Shown here: in pieces, positions 8,373 to 16,719 of the stretch
Numbering within the stretch: the stretch's first letter is position 1
Layout of the letters: every line of letters begins with the position of its first letter
Assembly (NCBI GenBank): GCA_030027265.1
Contig: JASENG010000007.1
Coordinates: 62,001 to 126,000, forward strand
Direction of reading: 5' to 3'
Source of the DNA: Lysinibacillus fusiformis
GTDB taxonomy: Bacteria; Bacillota; Bacilli; Bacillales_A; Planococcaceae
DNA: 64,000 nt
The notes under the pieces: model-generated
What the model was told of the DNA's origin: nothing
Database searches by the model: none
What the model saw: only the letters and a program-made list of their open reading frames with translations
Position numbers and translations under genes: made by a program

Positions 8373-8960
8373 TTAAAATTCATCAACAATTTCTACCACT
8401 TCAATTCGCCTGTTAATTAATAATTCAGGAAGCTCGTTGTGTACGTTGCCTTTCCAATACTCTCTCGCTTGTTCGAATTTTTTGGAGAAAGGGGCGCCAT
8501 CTTCTTTAGGTAAAACGTTTCCATCTCCTTCGAAACAATTTCCCGATACTTTTAATTTAACGATTTGCAATACCTTTCGTTTATAAAAGGCAAATAATTC
8601 CTTCCATTTCAAAGCTTCCTCATAGGTTTTTGCTGCGTATAAGCAGGAGAGTCTAGATGGGTACTCTGGATATTCTTGCAGTCTTACCATCTCGACGATC
8701 ATTTCTCGAATTGCTCTAATAGTTTTCCCAGCATATTTAATGGCTACATCGGCATCTTCTGGATTCAAGTTCAAGCCTTCTTTTGTATGATGTCTATGCA
8801 AAATCTGAAAAAAATCCTCGCCATTTGAATTGAATAAATCTCCCTCGAAAAAGAAGTGATAGAGGGTGTTGTATTGGTTTTGATTAAAGTCGATGATCTG
8901 GCCCAGCTTCATTTCCTTTCTAGTTACCACATGGTAAACGATAAAATTATGCCCCTTCAT
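8373..8960 (-). CDS. DUF2441-like protein
   Basis: 195 residues, soluble, no signal or membrane segment. The opening '[20 protein letters not shown]' and '[11 protein letters not shown]' fit my memory of the Bacillales DUF2441 proteins, whose function is unknown; some relatives occur with ADP-ribosyl-transferase-like toxins or as stand-alone housekeeping proteins. Start ATG 8960 follows CAGGAGGAGAATT. Repeats lie on both sides and no partner gene is adjacent. Confidence 0.6.
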   Translation of the reverse strand: MKGHNFIVYHVVTRKEMKLGQIIDFNQNQYNTLYHFFFEGDLFNSNGEDFFQILHRHHTKEGLNLNPEDADVAIKYAGKTIRAIREMIVEMVRLQEYPEYPSRLSCLYAAKTYEEALKWKELFAFYKRKVLQIVKLKVSGNCFEGDGNVLPKEDGAPFSKKFEQAREYWKGNVHNELPELLINRRIEVVEIVDEF

Positions 8961-9120
8961 AATTCTCCTCCTGCTAAAATTGCCATTTATTTGAATTATA
9001 CTGTCTCGATAGTGAGGATGATAGAGTTGTTTCTATGATGGTGGAAGGGTAGAGGGTAATCAGGATAAAATTTAACTTTAGAGGTAAGCTTAAAAAAGAG
9101 CTGAATTTAAATGATATTAA

Positions 9121-9246
9121 TATTGAAATAAACCTTTATCGTAAACTTGGTTGACGAAAATTCGGAAGAGTGGAGTGAAAATATCACCTCTTTAGTCGAT
9201 ACGGTTTGAAAATTGCTTGTATAAACTTATTTTATTAATATAATAT
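9121..9246 (+). repeat. dispersed 110-bp repeat, copy 5
   Basis: Core 9140-9162: CGTAAAC-TT-GGTTGACG then AAAATT; preceded by AATAAACCTTTAT. The body forms a hairpin GAGTGA-AAATA-TCACCTC and then reads ACGGTTTGAAAATTGCTTG. The 800-bp gap 8961-9758 contains copies 5, 6 and 7 in the same orientation at about 165-bp spacing and no supported gene. Confidence 0.7.
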
Positions 9247-9289
9247 CCTTTTATATATCTGTTTTACATAGCCCATGGAAGTTTATATT

Positions 9290-9414
9290 ATGGAGGTAAA
9301 CCTTTATTGTAAACCAAGGTTGACAAAAATTTCGGGATGCCGGGTTGCAAGAGCAAGCCTAGAAACACCTATTTTGAAAATCACTTAAGAAATATTAGTT
9401 TAGTAATAAAATTT
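9290..9414 (+). repeat. dispersed 110-bp repeat, copy 6
   Basis: Core 9308-9332: TGTAAACC-AA-GGTTGACA then AAAATTT, the consensus form. Hairpin GGGTTGC-AAGA-GCAAGCC in the body, then ATTTTGAAAATCACTTA and TTAGTTTAGTAATAAAAT, which matches the tail of copy 4. Confidence 0.8.
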
Positions 9415-9464
9415 AACCTAACATTCAAAATGTAGATAGTGTATAAGAATTTATCGCTATAGGG

Positions 9465-9575
9465 ATAAAATATTATTGTAAACACGGTTGACAGAGATTC
9501 TGGATAATCGAGCTATTAGATTAATGATGAAAGCGTGTAAAAAAATAAATACAGGTTTAATTTTGCTATTTTAAT
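9465..9575 (+). repeat. dispersed 110-bp repeat, copy 7 (degenerate)
   Basis: Core 9477-9499: TGTAAAC-AC-GGTTGACA then GAGATT. The body is poorly conserved, but the position, orientation and spacing from copy 6 fit the series. Confidence 0.55.
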
Positions 9576-9758
9576 ATTAAACCTGCGATCCTCAAAGCTA
9601 ATCAACAGAGTCAATACAATTTATCAATTGGCTATTCATGTTACTATAATTTTAAGTAAATATTTATAAAAAATAAATTAGTTGGAGAAGTTGAGAGCAG
9701 GTTAAAAAGCATTTCAAGCAAACAATCGTCCCATCGATATATGGAAGGAGGCTGCATT

Positions 9759-9947
9759 ATGAAAAAATACTTTTTCCCTTGGTATAACTTCGTTTTATTA
9801 TTTGGATTAGGTTTTTATTTAATGTTTTACTGTTTCTCGGAAGATATTGACACAGCAACAGGAGTGCCGGTAATTGCAGGTACTTTGATGGGATATGCTT
9901 TGTATTCCACTGGGGAGTTTGTAAAGGTCAAAAAGTCCAATTCTTGA
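9759..9947 (+). CDS. small membrane protein, 62 residues
   Basis: Start ATG 9759 with an excellent GGAAGGAGG nine bases upstream. Two hydrophobic segments (about residues 9-25 and 36-52) separated by a short acidic loop SEDIDTATG, and a Lys-rich C-terminus. No family recognised. It lies alone between the repeat-rich gap and the thrS leader. Confidence 0.6.
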   Translation: MKKYFFPWYNFVLLFGLGFYLMFYCFSEDIDTATGVPVIAGTLMGYALYSTGEFVKVKKSNS

Positions 9948-9966
9948 TATCTGAAAATTTTAAGTG

Positions 9967-9995
9967 TTGACAATTTTTAGAAGTTCATTTAAATT
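9967..9995 (+). promoter_or_regulatory. candidate promoter of the thrS leader transcript
   Basis: TTGACA (9967-9972), 17-bp spacer, TAAATT (9990-9995), about 20 bp before the first conserved leader bases. Confidence 0.5.
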
Positions 9996-10016
9996 AAATA
10001 CTAATTTCAATTTAAA

Positions 10017-10259
10017 AAGCGATGAAGAGGATACGAATCATTTTAGAGAAGGTTAAAAGAGAGGGAAATCACCGGCTGAAAGTTTCCTAATTGGACGAAA
10101 TGATTTACTACCTAATGAGCTGTGCTGGGAAACTAGCACCGTGTGCAGGCGTTATCTGCATTTGAATGAGCTGCTGATGCATATTGTATGGGCAGGAATT
10201 TGGGTGGAACCACGGGTAAAACACATGCTCGTCCCTTTGTGGACAAGTATGTGTTTTTT
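10017..10259 (+). promoter_or_regulatory. threonine T-box riboswitch
   Basis: The T-box sequence GGGTGGAACCACGGG is at 10202-10216 and a terminator stem ACACATGCTCGTCC / GGACAAGTATGTGT followed by six T residues is at 10221-10259. Stem I begins near GCGATGAAGAGGATACGAAT; its arm AATCATTT pairs with AAATGATT at about 10098-10105, and the bases just after it, ACTACC (10107-10112), contain two adjacent Thr codons, ACT and ACC, one of which is likely the specifier. Known mechanism: uncharged tRNA-Thr stabilises the antiterminator and lets transcription continue into the synthetase gene. Confidence 0.9.
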
Positions 10260-10293
10260 ATTTGCCCTGAAAAATTAGAAAAGGAGAGTTATT

Positions 10294-12219
10294 ATGTCAA
10301 ATCAACAAGTATCAATTCAATTTCCAGATGGCAAACAAGTACAGTTTGCAAAGGGCGTAAAGTTAACCGACATTGCCAAAGCAATTAGTTCTGGTTTAGC
10401 AAAAAAAGCCATTGCAGGAAGTGTAAATGGAACCACATATGATTTGGCTAGACCGATTCTAACTGATGCTCAAATTGCTATATATGATGCGCATTCAGAA
10501 AAAGGGCTGGAAGTTATTCGTCATTCTACAGCTCACTTATTGGCACAGGCTGTAAAACGCCTCTATCCAGATGCTCATTTTGGGGTAGGTCCGGTTATCG
10601 AGAATGGTTTTTATTATGATATAGAAATGGCACATACTTTAGTGCCGGAAGATTTGCTCGCAATCGAGCGTGAGATGAAAAAAATAGCCAATGACAATCT
10701 TGTAATTATCCGTAAAGAAGTTGCGAGGCAGGAAGCAAGGCAGCTCTTTTCGGATGATCCATTAAAATTGGAGCTTTTAGAAGCAATTCGGTCTGATGAA
10801 CTTGTAACAATCTATGAACAAGGGGAATTTTATGATTTATGTAGAGGCCCTCATGTACCATCGACAAATAAACTGCAGCATTTTAAATTAATGAATATCT
10901 CGGGAGCTTATTGGCGAGGGGATAGTGATAATCAGATGCTGCAGCGCATCTATGGAGTTGCATTTGCACGTAAAGAAGACATGGAAGACTACTTCAAATT
11001 TCTTGAAGAGGCGGAAAAACGAAATCATCGAAAGCTCGGAAAGGAGCTTGAATTATTTATGTTTTCCGGAGAAGCGCCTGGCATGCCCTTTTATTTAGCG
11101 AATGGGCAAATTATTCGCAATGAACTGGAGTCCTTCCTTCGAAACTTGCAAACAACATATGACTATAAAGAAGTGCGAACTCCATTAATGATGAATCAGC
11201 GGCTATGGGAGCAATCGGGACATTGGCATCACTATAAAGAAAATATGTATTTTACACAGGTGGATGAACAAAAATTTGCATTAAAGCCGATGAATTGTCC
11301 AGGACATATGCTGATTTATAAAAATGATTTGCATTCTTACAGGGATTTGCCGATTCGGATGGCGGAATTTGGCCAGGTTCACCGTCATGAATTTAGTGGA
11401 GCATTGAATGGATTGTTGCGTGTTCGTACATTCTGCCAGGATGATGCCCATATTTTTGCGACATCAGAACAAATTGAAGATGAAATCACTTTAGCTTTAA
11501 AAATTATCGATCATGTTTATCGAGTATTTGGTTTTGAGTATGAAATAGAATTGTCTACAAGACCAGACGATTACATGGGGGAGCTAGCTTTATGGAACAA
11601 GGCGGAACAGGCATTGGAGAACGTGTTAAGCAATCTCGGATATCCTTATAAAATAAATGCAGGAGATGGGGCATTTTATGGTCCTAAAATTGATATTCAT
11701 ATAAAAGATGCCATTAATCGCAGTCACCAATGTGCAACTGTACAGCTAGATTTCCAGCTGCCTGAAAAATTTGATTTAACTTATGTCAATGAAGAGAATG
11801 AAAAAGTGCGGCCAGTTGTAATTCATCGTGCAGTTTTCGGGTCGATTGATCGCTTTTTAGGTATTCTAATCGAGCATTTTGGCGGTGCATTCCCACTCTG
11901 GTTAGCGCCAAAACAGGTTGAAGTGATTGGGGTTTCTGATGTGCACAATGAATACGCCAAAGAAATTCACATACAATTACAAAAAGCAGGGATACGAGCT
12001 TCCATTGATGGCCGAAACGAAAAGCTGGGAAGAAAAATTCGTGATGCACAAATGAAGAAAACGCCTTATGTACTCATTTTAGGTGACCAAGAACAAAATA
12101 ATCGCACTGTAACTGTAAGAGGCTATAAAAAAGAAGAACAAAGAACAATGTCATTAGAAGCGTTTCAGCAGGAGCTGCTAAATGAAATTAATGAAAAGGC
12201 GCTACCTATATATGTGTAA
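10294..12219 (+). CDS. thrS: threonyl-tRNA synthetase
   Basis: 641 residues, full length. N-terminal TGS domain (about 1-64), then the editing/SAD domain with HSTAH and CRGPH zinc/catalytic motifs, class II catalytic core with NCPGHM (zinc cysteine), motif 2 around FGQVHRHEFSGALNGLLRVR, motif 3 near GGAFPLWLAPKQ, and a C-terminal anticodon-binding domain. ATG 10294 follows AAAAGGAGAG. The gene stands alone with its T-box leader. Bacillus subtilis has two such enzymes, thrS and thrZ, both T-box-controlled, and this copy could correspond to either. Confidence 0.95.
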   Translation: MSNQQVSIQFPDGKQVQFAKGVKLTDIAKAISSGLAKKAIAGSVNGTTYDLARPILTDAQIAIYDAHSEKGLEVIRHSTAHLLAQAVKRLYPDAHFGVGPVIENGFYYDIEMAHTLVPEDLLAIEREMKKIANDNLVIIRKEVARQEARQLFSDDPLKLELLEAIRSDELVTIYEQGEFYDLCRGPHVPSTNKLQHFKLMNISGAYWRGDSDNQMLQRIYGVAFARKEDMEDYFKFLEEAEKRNHRKLGKELELFMFSGEAPGMPFYLANGQIIRNELESFLRNLQTTYDYKEVRTPLMMNQRLWEQSGHWHHYKENMYFTQVDEQKFALKPMNCPGHMLIYKNDLHSYRDLPIRMAEFGQVHRHEFSGALNGLLRVRTFCQDDAHIFATSEQIEDEITLALKIIDHVYRVFGFEYEIELSTRPDDYMGELALWNKAEQALENVLSNLGYPYKINAGDGAFYGPKIDIHIKDAINRSHQCATVQLDFQLPEKFDLTYVNEENEKVRPVVIHRAVFGSIDRFLGILIEHFGGAFPLWLAPKQVEVIGVSDVHNEYAKEIHIQLQKAGIRASIDGRNEKLGRKIRDAQMKKTPYVLILGDQEQNNRTVTVRGYKKEEQRTMSLEAFQQELLNEINEKALPIYV

Positions 12220-12237
12220 AGTGGATTTATAAAAGCA

Positions 12238-12271
12238 AAAGCCCTCTCTCATAAAAATGAAAGAGGGCTTT
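12238..12271. terminator. bidirectional terminator between thrS and the siderophore permease
   Basis: AAAGCCCTCTYTCAT stem with an AAAA loop, T-rich on both strands; it lies between two convergent genes. Confidence 0.8.
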
Positions 12272-12274
12272 GTA

Positions 12275-13297
12275 TTATCTTCCTTTTATCAATAAATACA
12301 TAAAATACGGGGCTCCAATCAGCGATACGATCAAGCCTACAGGAATCTCGGCAGGAGCCATAAACATTCTGCCCAGCGTATCTGCCAGCAGCAAGAATAA
12401 TGCACCTGCAAGGGCAGTTAAAGGAATCAGCCTTTTGTGATTGGCGCCAATCAGTCTGCGTATAATTTGTGGGATAACCAATCCCAAGAATGTGATGCCG
12501 CCTCCAACTGCTACACAAGTTCCAGCTAAAATGACGGCGATGCATAGGAGCAGTCGACGCTCGCGTTCGATTTTCATTCCTAATCCAATAGCGATGGAAT
12601 CGTTTAAATTTAAGATATTTAAATAATTTGATTTATAAATGGCCAATGGAATGAAGATGAAAATCCAGGGACATAAAGCCAATACATATGTCCAATTAGT
12701 GCCCCAAATGCTGCCGGAAATCCAAACTAAAGCTGCTGTAAAATCAGCGGGCTCCATTTTCATTTGAAAAATGATTAGTCCGGCATTAAAGGCGGCGTTA
12801 ATGCCAATTCCGACAAGAAGTAAGCGAGAAATGGAAACGGAACGATTTTTCATCGAAAAGAAATAGATGAAGATCGCGGCCAAAAATGCTCCAACTAATG
12901 CAGTAATGGGCATAATAAATATGGAAAGCGGTCCAGAAAAGAATGCAGAGCCCTGGAAAAAGAACATGTATAGAACTACAGCGAATCCAGCTCCGGCATT
13001 GATTCCAAGGATTCCTGGGTCGGCAATCGGGTTTTTTGTAACCCCCTGTAAAATCGCCCCGGACACGGCAATTCCAGCGCCTACTAATAAAGCAATCACG
13101 ATTCTTGGCAGACGGAACTGGAGAATAGTCAATTCGTTCGGACCAGTGCCGTTTCCTGTTAATGTTGCATACACTTCCGAAATGGGAATAGCTATATATC
13201 CTGCGTTGATACTAACTAGGACAAGGGCAACAATGAGTACTAAAAATAGAACAATGAAACTTACAAATTTACGGTTGTTGATTGTTTGCGAATTCAA
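12275..13297 (-). CDS. Fe3+-siderophore ABC transporter permease (FecCD family)
   Basis: 340 residues, about nine membrane helices. Family motifs include FRLPRIVIALLVGAGIAVSG, GILGINAGAGFAV and GGGITFLGLVIPQIIRRLIG. It overlaps the preceding permease gene by four bases, so the two form a heterodimeric channel. The layout resembles the B. subtilis YfiYZ-YfhA importer for hydroxamate/carboxylate siderophores, except that here the binding-protein gene is divergent. No ATPase gene is present in the window; the known Bacillus system borrows the shared ATPase YusV. Confidence 0.9.
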   Translation of the reverse strand: MNSQTINNRKFVSFIVLFLVLIVALVLVSINAGYIAIPISEVYATLTGNGTGPNELTILQFRLPRIVIALLVGAGIAVSGAILQGVTKNPIADPGILGINAGAGFAVVLYMFFFQGSAFFSGPLSIFIMPITALVGAFLAAIFIYFFSMKNRSVSISRLLLVGIGINAAFNAGLIIFQMKMEPADFTAALVWISGSIWGTNWTYVLALCPWIFIFIPLAIYKSNYLNILNLNDSIAIGLGMKIERERRLLLCIAVILAGTCVAVGGGITFLGLVIPQIIRRLIGANHKRLIPLTALAGALFLLLADTLGRMFMAPAEIPVGLIVSLIGAPYFMYLLIKGR

Positions 13298-14340
13298 TTT
13301 AATGTTCTCCCTTCTTTTCTAGCTAAATAAAGAAAGAAAGGTACACCAACGATAGCTGTAATGGCTCCTACGGGTGTTTCAAATGGAGGATTGACCAAGC
13401 GTCCAACAATATCAGCCCCTAATAGTAATAGGCCGCCTAAAATGGCGGAACAAGGGATGATAAAGCGATAATCCAAGCCGACAAAAAAGCGGGTAATATG
13501 CGGAATCACCAATCCGACAAAGCCAATCATGCCTGCAATGGACACGGCTGCACCAGTTAAAATTAACACCGTAATCGTGCCGAATAATTGAATTCGTCTT
13601 GTGTTCTGACCCAGACCCTTTGCAATATCTTCTCCCAAACTTAACACGGTAATTGAGCGAGACAGAAATAGTGCAAAAACTAAGCCTATCCCGATTGCAG
13701 GGATGGCAAAGGTTAAGTGATGCGATTGAATGCTAGAAACTCCTCCGGCATAGAAAAAGCTGATATCTTTTGCGATATCGAAGCGAATACTAATAATCGT
13801 TGAGAGAGAAGTTAATAATGATGTAATGGCAGATCCAGCTAATACTAAGCGGATAGGCGTAATACCGCCTTTTGCCATAGCGACCATACCGAAAACTAAA
13901 AAGGCGCCTACACCTGCACCGATAAACGAGAAAAGCATAAGTGACTGATAAGGGAGGGAAGGCAGGATGGCCATTGCCAGTGAAAGAACAAAGGACGACC
14001 CAGCAGTTACCCCCATGATGGAAGGGGAAGCAAGTGGGTTTTTCGTCATTCCTTGCATAATGGCACCTGAAACTGCTAATGCTGCCCCTACAGCAATTGC
14101 TGCAATTGCACGTGGAATCCGCAGCTCTCGAATAATGACATGCTGACTATTTGCATCATCAAAATGAAAAACACTTTGAGAAATCGTCGCAATATCGATG
14201 GAGGAAGCTCCATATAATATGGAAATAATGCCTAAGCATATTAGCAAAAAGATTCCCGCACATCCAAGCATCAATGATATATATGGTTTTCCTTTAAAGG
14301 AGCTATGTAATTGTTGAGATATCTTTTTTGGCTGACTCAT
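13294..14340 (-). CDS. Fe3+-siderophore ABC transporter permease (FecCD family)
   Basis: 348 residues, about nine membrane helices with LRIPRAIAAIAVGAALAVSG, PSIMGVTAGSSFVL and GMIGFVGLVIPHITRFFVG. First gene of the minus-strand operon. A perfect Fur box lies about 75 bp upstream, so iron-repressed expression is expected. Partner of the downstream permease. Confidence 0.9.
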   Translation of the reverse strand: MSQPKKISQQLHSSFKGKPYISLMLGCAGIFLLICLGIISILYGASSIDIATISQSVFHFDDANSQHVIIRELRIPRAIAAIAVGAALAVSGAIMQGMTKNPLASPSIMGVTAGSSFVLSLAMAILPSLPYQSLMLFSFIGAGVGAFLVFGMVAMAKGGITPIRLVLAGSAITSLLTSLSTIISIRFDIAKDISFFYAGGVSSIQSHHLTFAIPAIGIGLVFALFLSRSITVLSLGEDIAKGLGQNTRRIQLFGTITVLILTGAAVSIAGMIGFVGLVIPHITRFFVGLDYRFIIPCSAILGGLLLLGADIVGRLVNPPFETPVGAITAIVGVPFFLYLARKEGRTLN

Positions 14341-14413
14341 ACTTCAAAGCCTACTTTCTTTACTTAAAAAAATTATTGTTGACTATATTGTTTTTTTAGC
14401 TTTTAATTATGAA

Positions 14414-14428
14414 TGATAATCATTATCA
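14414..14428. promoter_or_regulatory. Fur box
   Basis: TGATAAT-C-ATTATCA, a perfect 7-1-7 inverted repeat identical to the Bacillus Fur core. It sits between the divergent permease operon and the binding-protein gene and can serve both. Confidence 0.9.
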
Positions 14429-14476
14429 ACGAACAAAAACTAAACTAAATTTTAACATATTATTAGGAGGATTAAA

Positions 14477-15466
14477 ATGGGCATTTTCCTTAAATCAATC
14501 AAGCCATTACAAATAGTATCTGTTGGAGCGTTGGCATTAGCCTTAGCTGCATGTGGAGATAAGGCTGAAGAAGCGCCGAAAACAGATGATTCAAATACAG
14601 CGGAAGAAACACAGGAAACTGGATCTGAATCGCGTACACTTACAGACGCATTAGGAAATAAAGTGGAAGTTCCTGCAAATCCCAAACGTGTTATTGCATC
14701 TTATCTAGAAGATCCATTAGTAGCGCTTGGCATTACACCGGTAGCTCAATGGTCACTAAATGAAGGGGCAAGTGTACAAGGCTACCTACAGGATTCTCTA
14801 AAAGATGTTGACTTAATCAATTACGACCTTCCTTTTGAAGAAGTGCAAAGCTTTGAGCCAGATTTAATTATCATGGACTCGCCAAGCATGGTAGAAGGCG
14901 GGAAGTATGGTCAATATAGTGCGATTGCGCCAACATATGTAATCGGGGCAGAGTTAAACAATGACTGGAGAGAAGAGCTGCGTACAGTTGGCGGCATCTT
15001 CGGTATGGAAGACAAAGCAGATCAAGTTATCGCGGATTATGAAACAAAAGCAGAAGAAGCGAAAGCCCAAATTGAAGAAAAAGCAGGCAAAAAATCTGCT
15101 GCTGCGATTTGGTTAGTGGGAGGAAGCTTCTTCGTAGTCAACCAAGAGTTATCAAGTGGAGATGTACTTTATAATGATTTGGGATTTGAAGTCCCGGCAG
15201 TAGTTCAAGAAATTTCGGCTAGCGGTGAAAACAACTGGAATGCTGTTTCTCTGGAAAAATTAGTAGAGCTTGATGCCGACTATCTATTCTTAGTAAACAG
15301 TGATGGCAGTGAAAGTGCAACATTAAGTGATGCTTTATGGAAAAGCATTCCTGCAGTAAAAGCGGGAAATGTGTATGAATTCGGTCCGGATACAAGCTGG
15401 TTATACACTGGTGCCATTGCAAATGATCAAATCATTGATGATGTGTTAGAAAGTGTAGCAAAATAA
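14477..15466 (+). CDS. siderophore-binding lipoprotein (FecB/FhuD type)
   Basis: 329 residues. Lipoprotein signal with lipobox LAAC (lipidated Cys about residue 26), then a Ser/Thr/Glu-rich linker and a class III periplasmic-binding domain beginning RTLTDALGNKVEVPANPKR. Start ATG 14477 follows TAGGAGGATTAAA. Membrane-anchored receptor for the two permeases across the Fur box. YfiY/FeuA-like; the siderophore cannot be named. Confidence 0.9.
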   Translation: MGIFLKSIKPLQIVSVGALALALAACGDKAEEAPKTDDSNTAEETQETGSESRTLTDALGNKVEVPANPKRVIASYLEDPLVALGITPVAQWSLNEGASVQGYLQDSLKDVDLINYDLPFEEVQSFEPDLIIMDSPSMVEGGKYGQYSAIAPTYVIGAELNNDWREELRTVGGIFGMEDKADQVIADYETKAEEAKAQIEEKAGKKSAAAIWLVGGSFFVVNQELSSGDVLYNDLGFEVPAVVQEISASGENNWNAVSLEKLVELDADYLFLVNSDGSESATLSDALWKSIPAVKAGNVYEFGPDTSWLYTGAIANDQIIDDVLESVAK

Positions 15467-15473
15467 GAAACGA

Positions 15474-15514
15474 AAAAGTACTTGTTGGACAATACCAGCA
15501 AGTACTTTTATTTT
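15474..15514 (+). terminator. terminator of the siderophore-binding gene
   Basis: Perfect 15-bp stem AAAAGTACTTGYTGG with a six-base loop, ending in TTTTATTTT. Confidence 0.85.
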
Positions 15515-15624
15515 ACTAATATATAGGGAATGTAAACCTAGGTTGACAAAGATTTTAGTGTATGGAGTTATATTAACGGCCCTCATAGCGTGTGGATTGA
15601 AATGTGCTTATGAAAATTTACTAT
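15515..15624 (+). repeat. dispersed 110-bp repeat, copy 8
   Basis: Core 15531-15555: TGTAAACC-TA-GGTTGACA then AAGATTT; body with GTTATATTAAC hairpin, then TGGATTGAAATGTGCTTA and a tail TTTACTATACTAAAAT. It overlaps the 3' end of the neighbouring protease gene's untranslated region and is the only copy outside 5.9-9.6 kb. Confidence 0.7.
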
Positions 15625-15625
15625 A

Positions 15626-16435
15626 CTAAAATTGAGTTTGCTGATGTAATAAGTCAACGGGAATAAATAACCCAACCCGTCCATGGGTTTCATCTTTAAT
15701 GGTGGCAAATATAATTCCGATGACTTGTCCGTCTTGATTAATCACAGGACTGCCGCTGTTTCCTCGATATACTGGTGCATCTAGCATTAGAACTTCTTCA
15801 TCCCAATCGGAGAGCTGCTTGTAATCTATGACCTTGCCTTCATTGGCGATTCCAGTGAAATACAAAGGATTACCGATAAAATTGATGGCTTCATTTCGAG
15901 TTGGCGAATAGGAATCAGCTAGCGTTAAATGGGGGAGGCTTTCTCCTTCAACTTTTAGGATCGCTAAATCAATGTTGGGATAGCTTTCAATCACTTCGCC
16001 TTTATAGAGACTCTCGTCTGGGAAGATAACCGTGATGGTAAGGGCATCTTCTATAACATGATCATTCGTGACAATATAGCCATCTTCTGAAATGGCAAAT
16101 CCAGTTCCTTTTCCATCATTTGTTTGGATTTCAACAACCGCTTGTTTATAGGTTTGAATATTCTCCTGCCCGGAAAGCTTTGCAGAGACTTTTAAAAATT
16201 CGATGGCAGGGATGGAGAAAATCTCAAAAATCACGGCAAATGTACTAAACGCCAGCATCGTTGCCATAATCCAAGCAAAAAGACGGACAGGCTTCGGGCG
16301 TTTGTTTGTTTCAGTTACTCCAGATAATCTCTTTTGTCGTTCCTTTTCGAGATATTTTCTTTGCTCTTCAAGGACTAGTTCGATTAACTCTTCTTCAGAT
16401 ATTGGTTCAAATTCGCTCTGTTTCTCTTTGCCCAT
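15626..16435 (-). CDS. membrane-anchored trypsin-like serine protease (S1C type, no PDZ)
   Basis: 269 residues: a cytoplasmic, charged N-terminus (1-50), one membrane helix (about 52-72), then a trypsin-fold domain outside the cell. The catalytic triad is visible as H126 (VTNDHV), D156 (NIDLAIL) and S228 (YRGNSGSP). HtrA/DegP relatives normally carry a C-terminal PDZ domain; here the protein ends directly after the protease domain. The start follows AGGAGGGG. Transcribed away from the guanidine riboswitch. Substrate unknown. Confidence 0.85.
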   Translation of the reverse strand: MGKEKQSEFEPISEEELIELVLEEQRKYLEKERQKRLSGVTETNKRPKPVRLFAWIMATMLAFSTFAVIFEIFSIPAIEFLKVSAKLSGQENIQTYKQAVVEIQTNDGKGTGFAISEDGYIVTNDHVIEDALTITVIFPDESLYKGEVIESYPNIDLAILKVEGESLPHLTLADSYSPTRNEAINFIGNPLYFTGIANEGKVIDYKQLSDWDEEVLMLDAPVYRGNSGSPVINQDGQVIGIIFATIKDETHGRVGLFIPVDLLHQQTQF

Positions 16436-16517
16436 TTCGCCCCTCCTTGCGCGGAACTCTTTCTATTATCATACTGGAAAGCAATGTTCTTTGGAAATTT
16501 CTGACCGGTAAACAAAC

Positions 16518-16546
16518 TTGAAACAGCTTTGAATTTGTGCCATAAT
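16518..16546 (+). promoter_or_regulatory. sigma-A-type promoter of the guanidine operon
   Basis: TTGAAA (16518-16523), 17-bp spacer, CATAAT (16541-16546); the predicted start is just before the riboswitch. Confidence 0.6.
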
Positions 16547-16559
16547 ACAAGACAATTAG

Positions 16560-16690
16560 ATGAAGAGAAAGGTTTTCTAGGGTTCCGTATCGTTATAACG
16601 GTAGTCTGGTCCGAGAGAAAACTACGCAAAGCGTGACACGGACGGACAAAAGCCTGGGAGATATTTTGATATCTCTCGGGCTTTTTCATT
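16560..16690 (+). promoter_or_regulatory. guanidine-I riboswitch (ykkC RNA) with terminator
   Basis: The conserved ykkC strings are present in order: CTAGGGTTCCG, GGTCTGGTCCGAGAG and ACACGGACGGACAAAAGCC, followed by the expression platform, a terminator stem AGCCTGGGAGATAT / ATATCTCTCGGGCT and TTTTT. Known function: binding of guanidinium prevents termination and switches on guanidine exporters or degradation genes. The SMR pair directly downstream fits. Confidence 0.93.
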
Positions 16691-16719
16691 TGTTTTTCAA
16701 ATAAAGGAGGAGATTTAAT

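Noticed and set aside
10188-10388. 66-residue frame across the T-box leader
   Set aside because: It covers the T-box, its terminator and the thrS start; the RNA signals explain the sequence.
12867-13322. 151-residue plus-strand frame over the siderophore permease
   Set aside because: It is the antisense of a well-supported permease gene and has no ribosome site.
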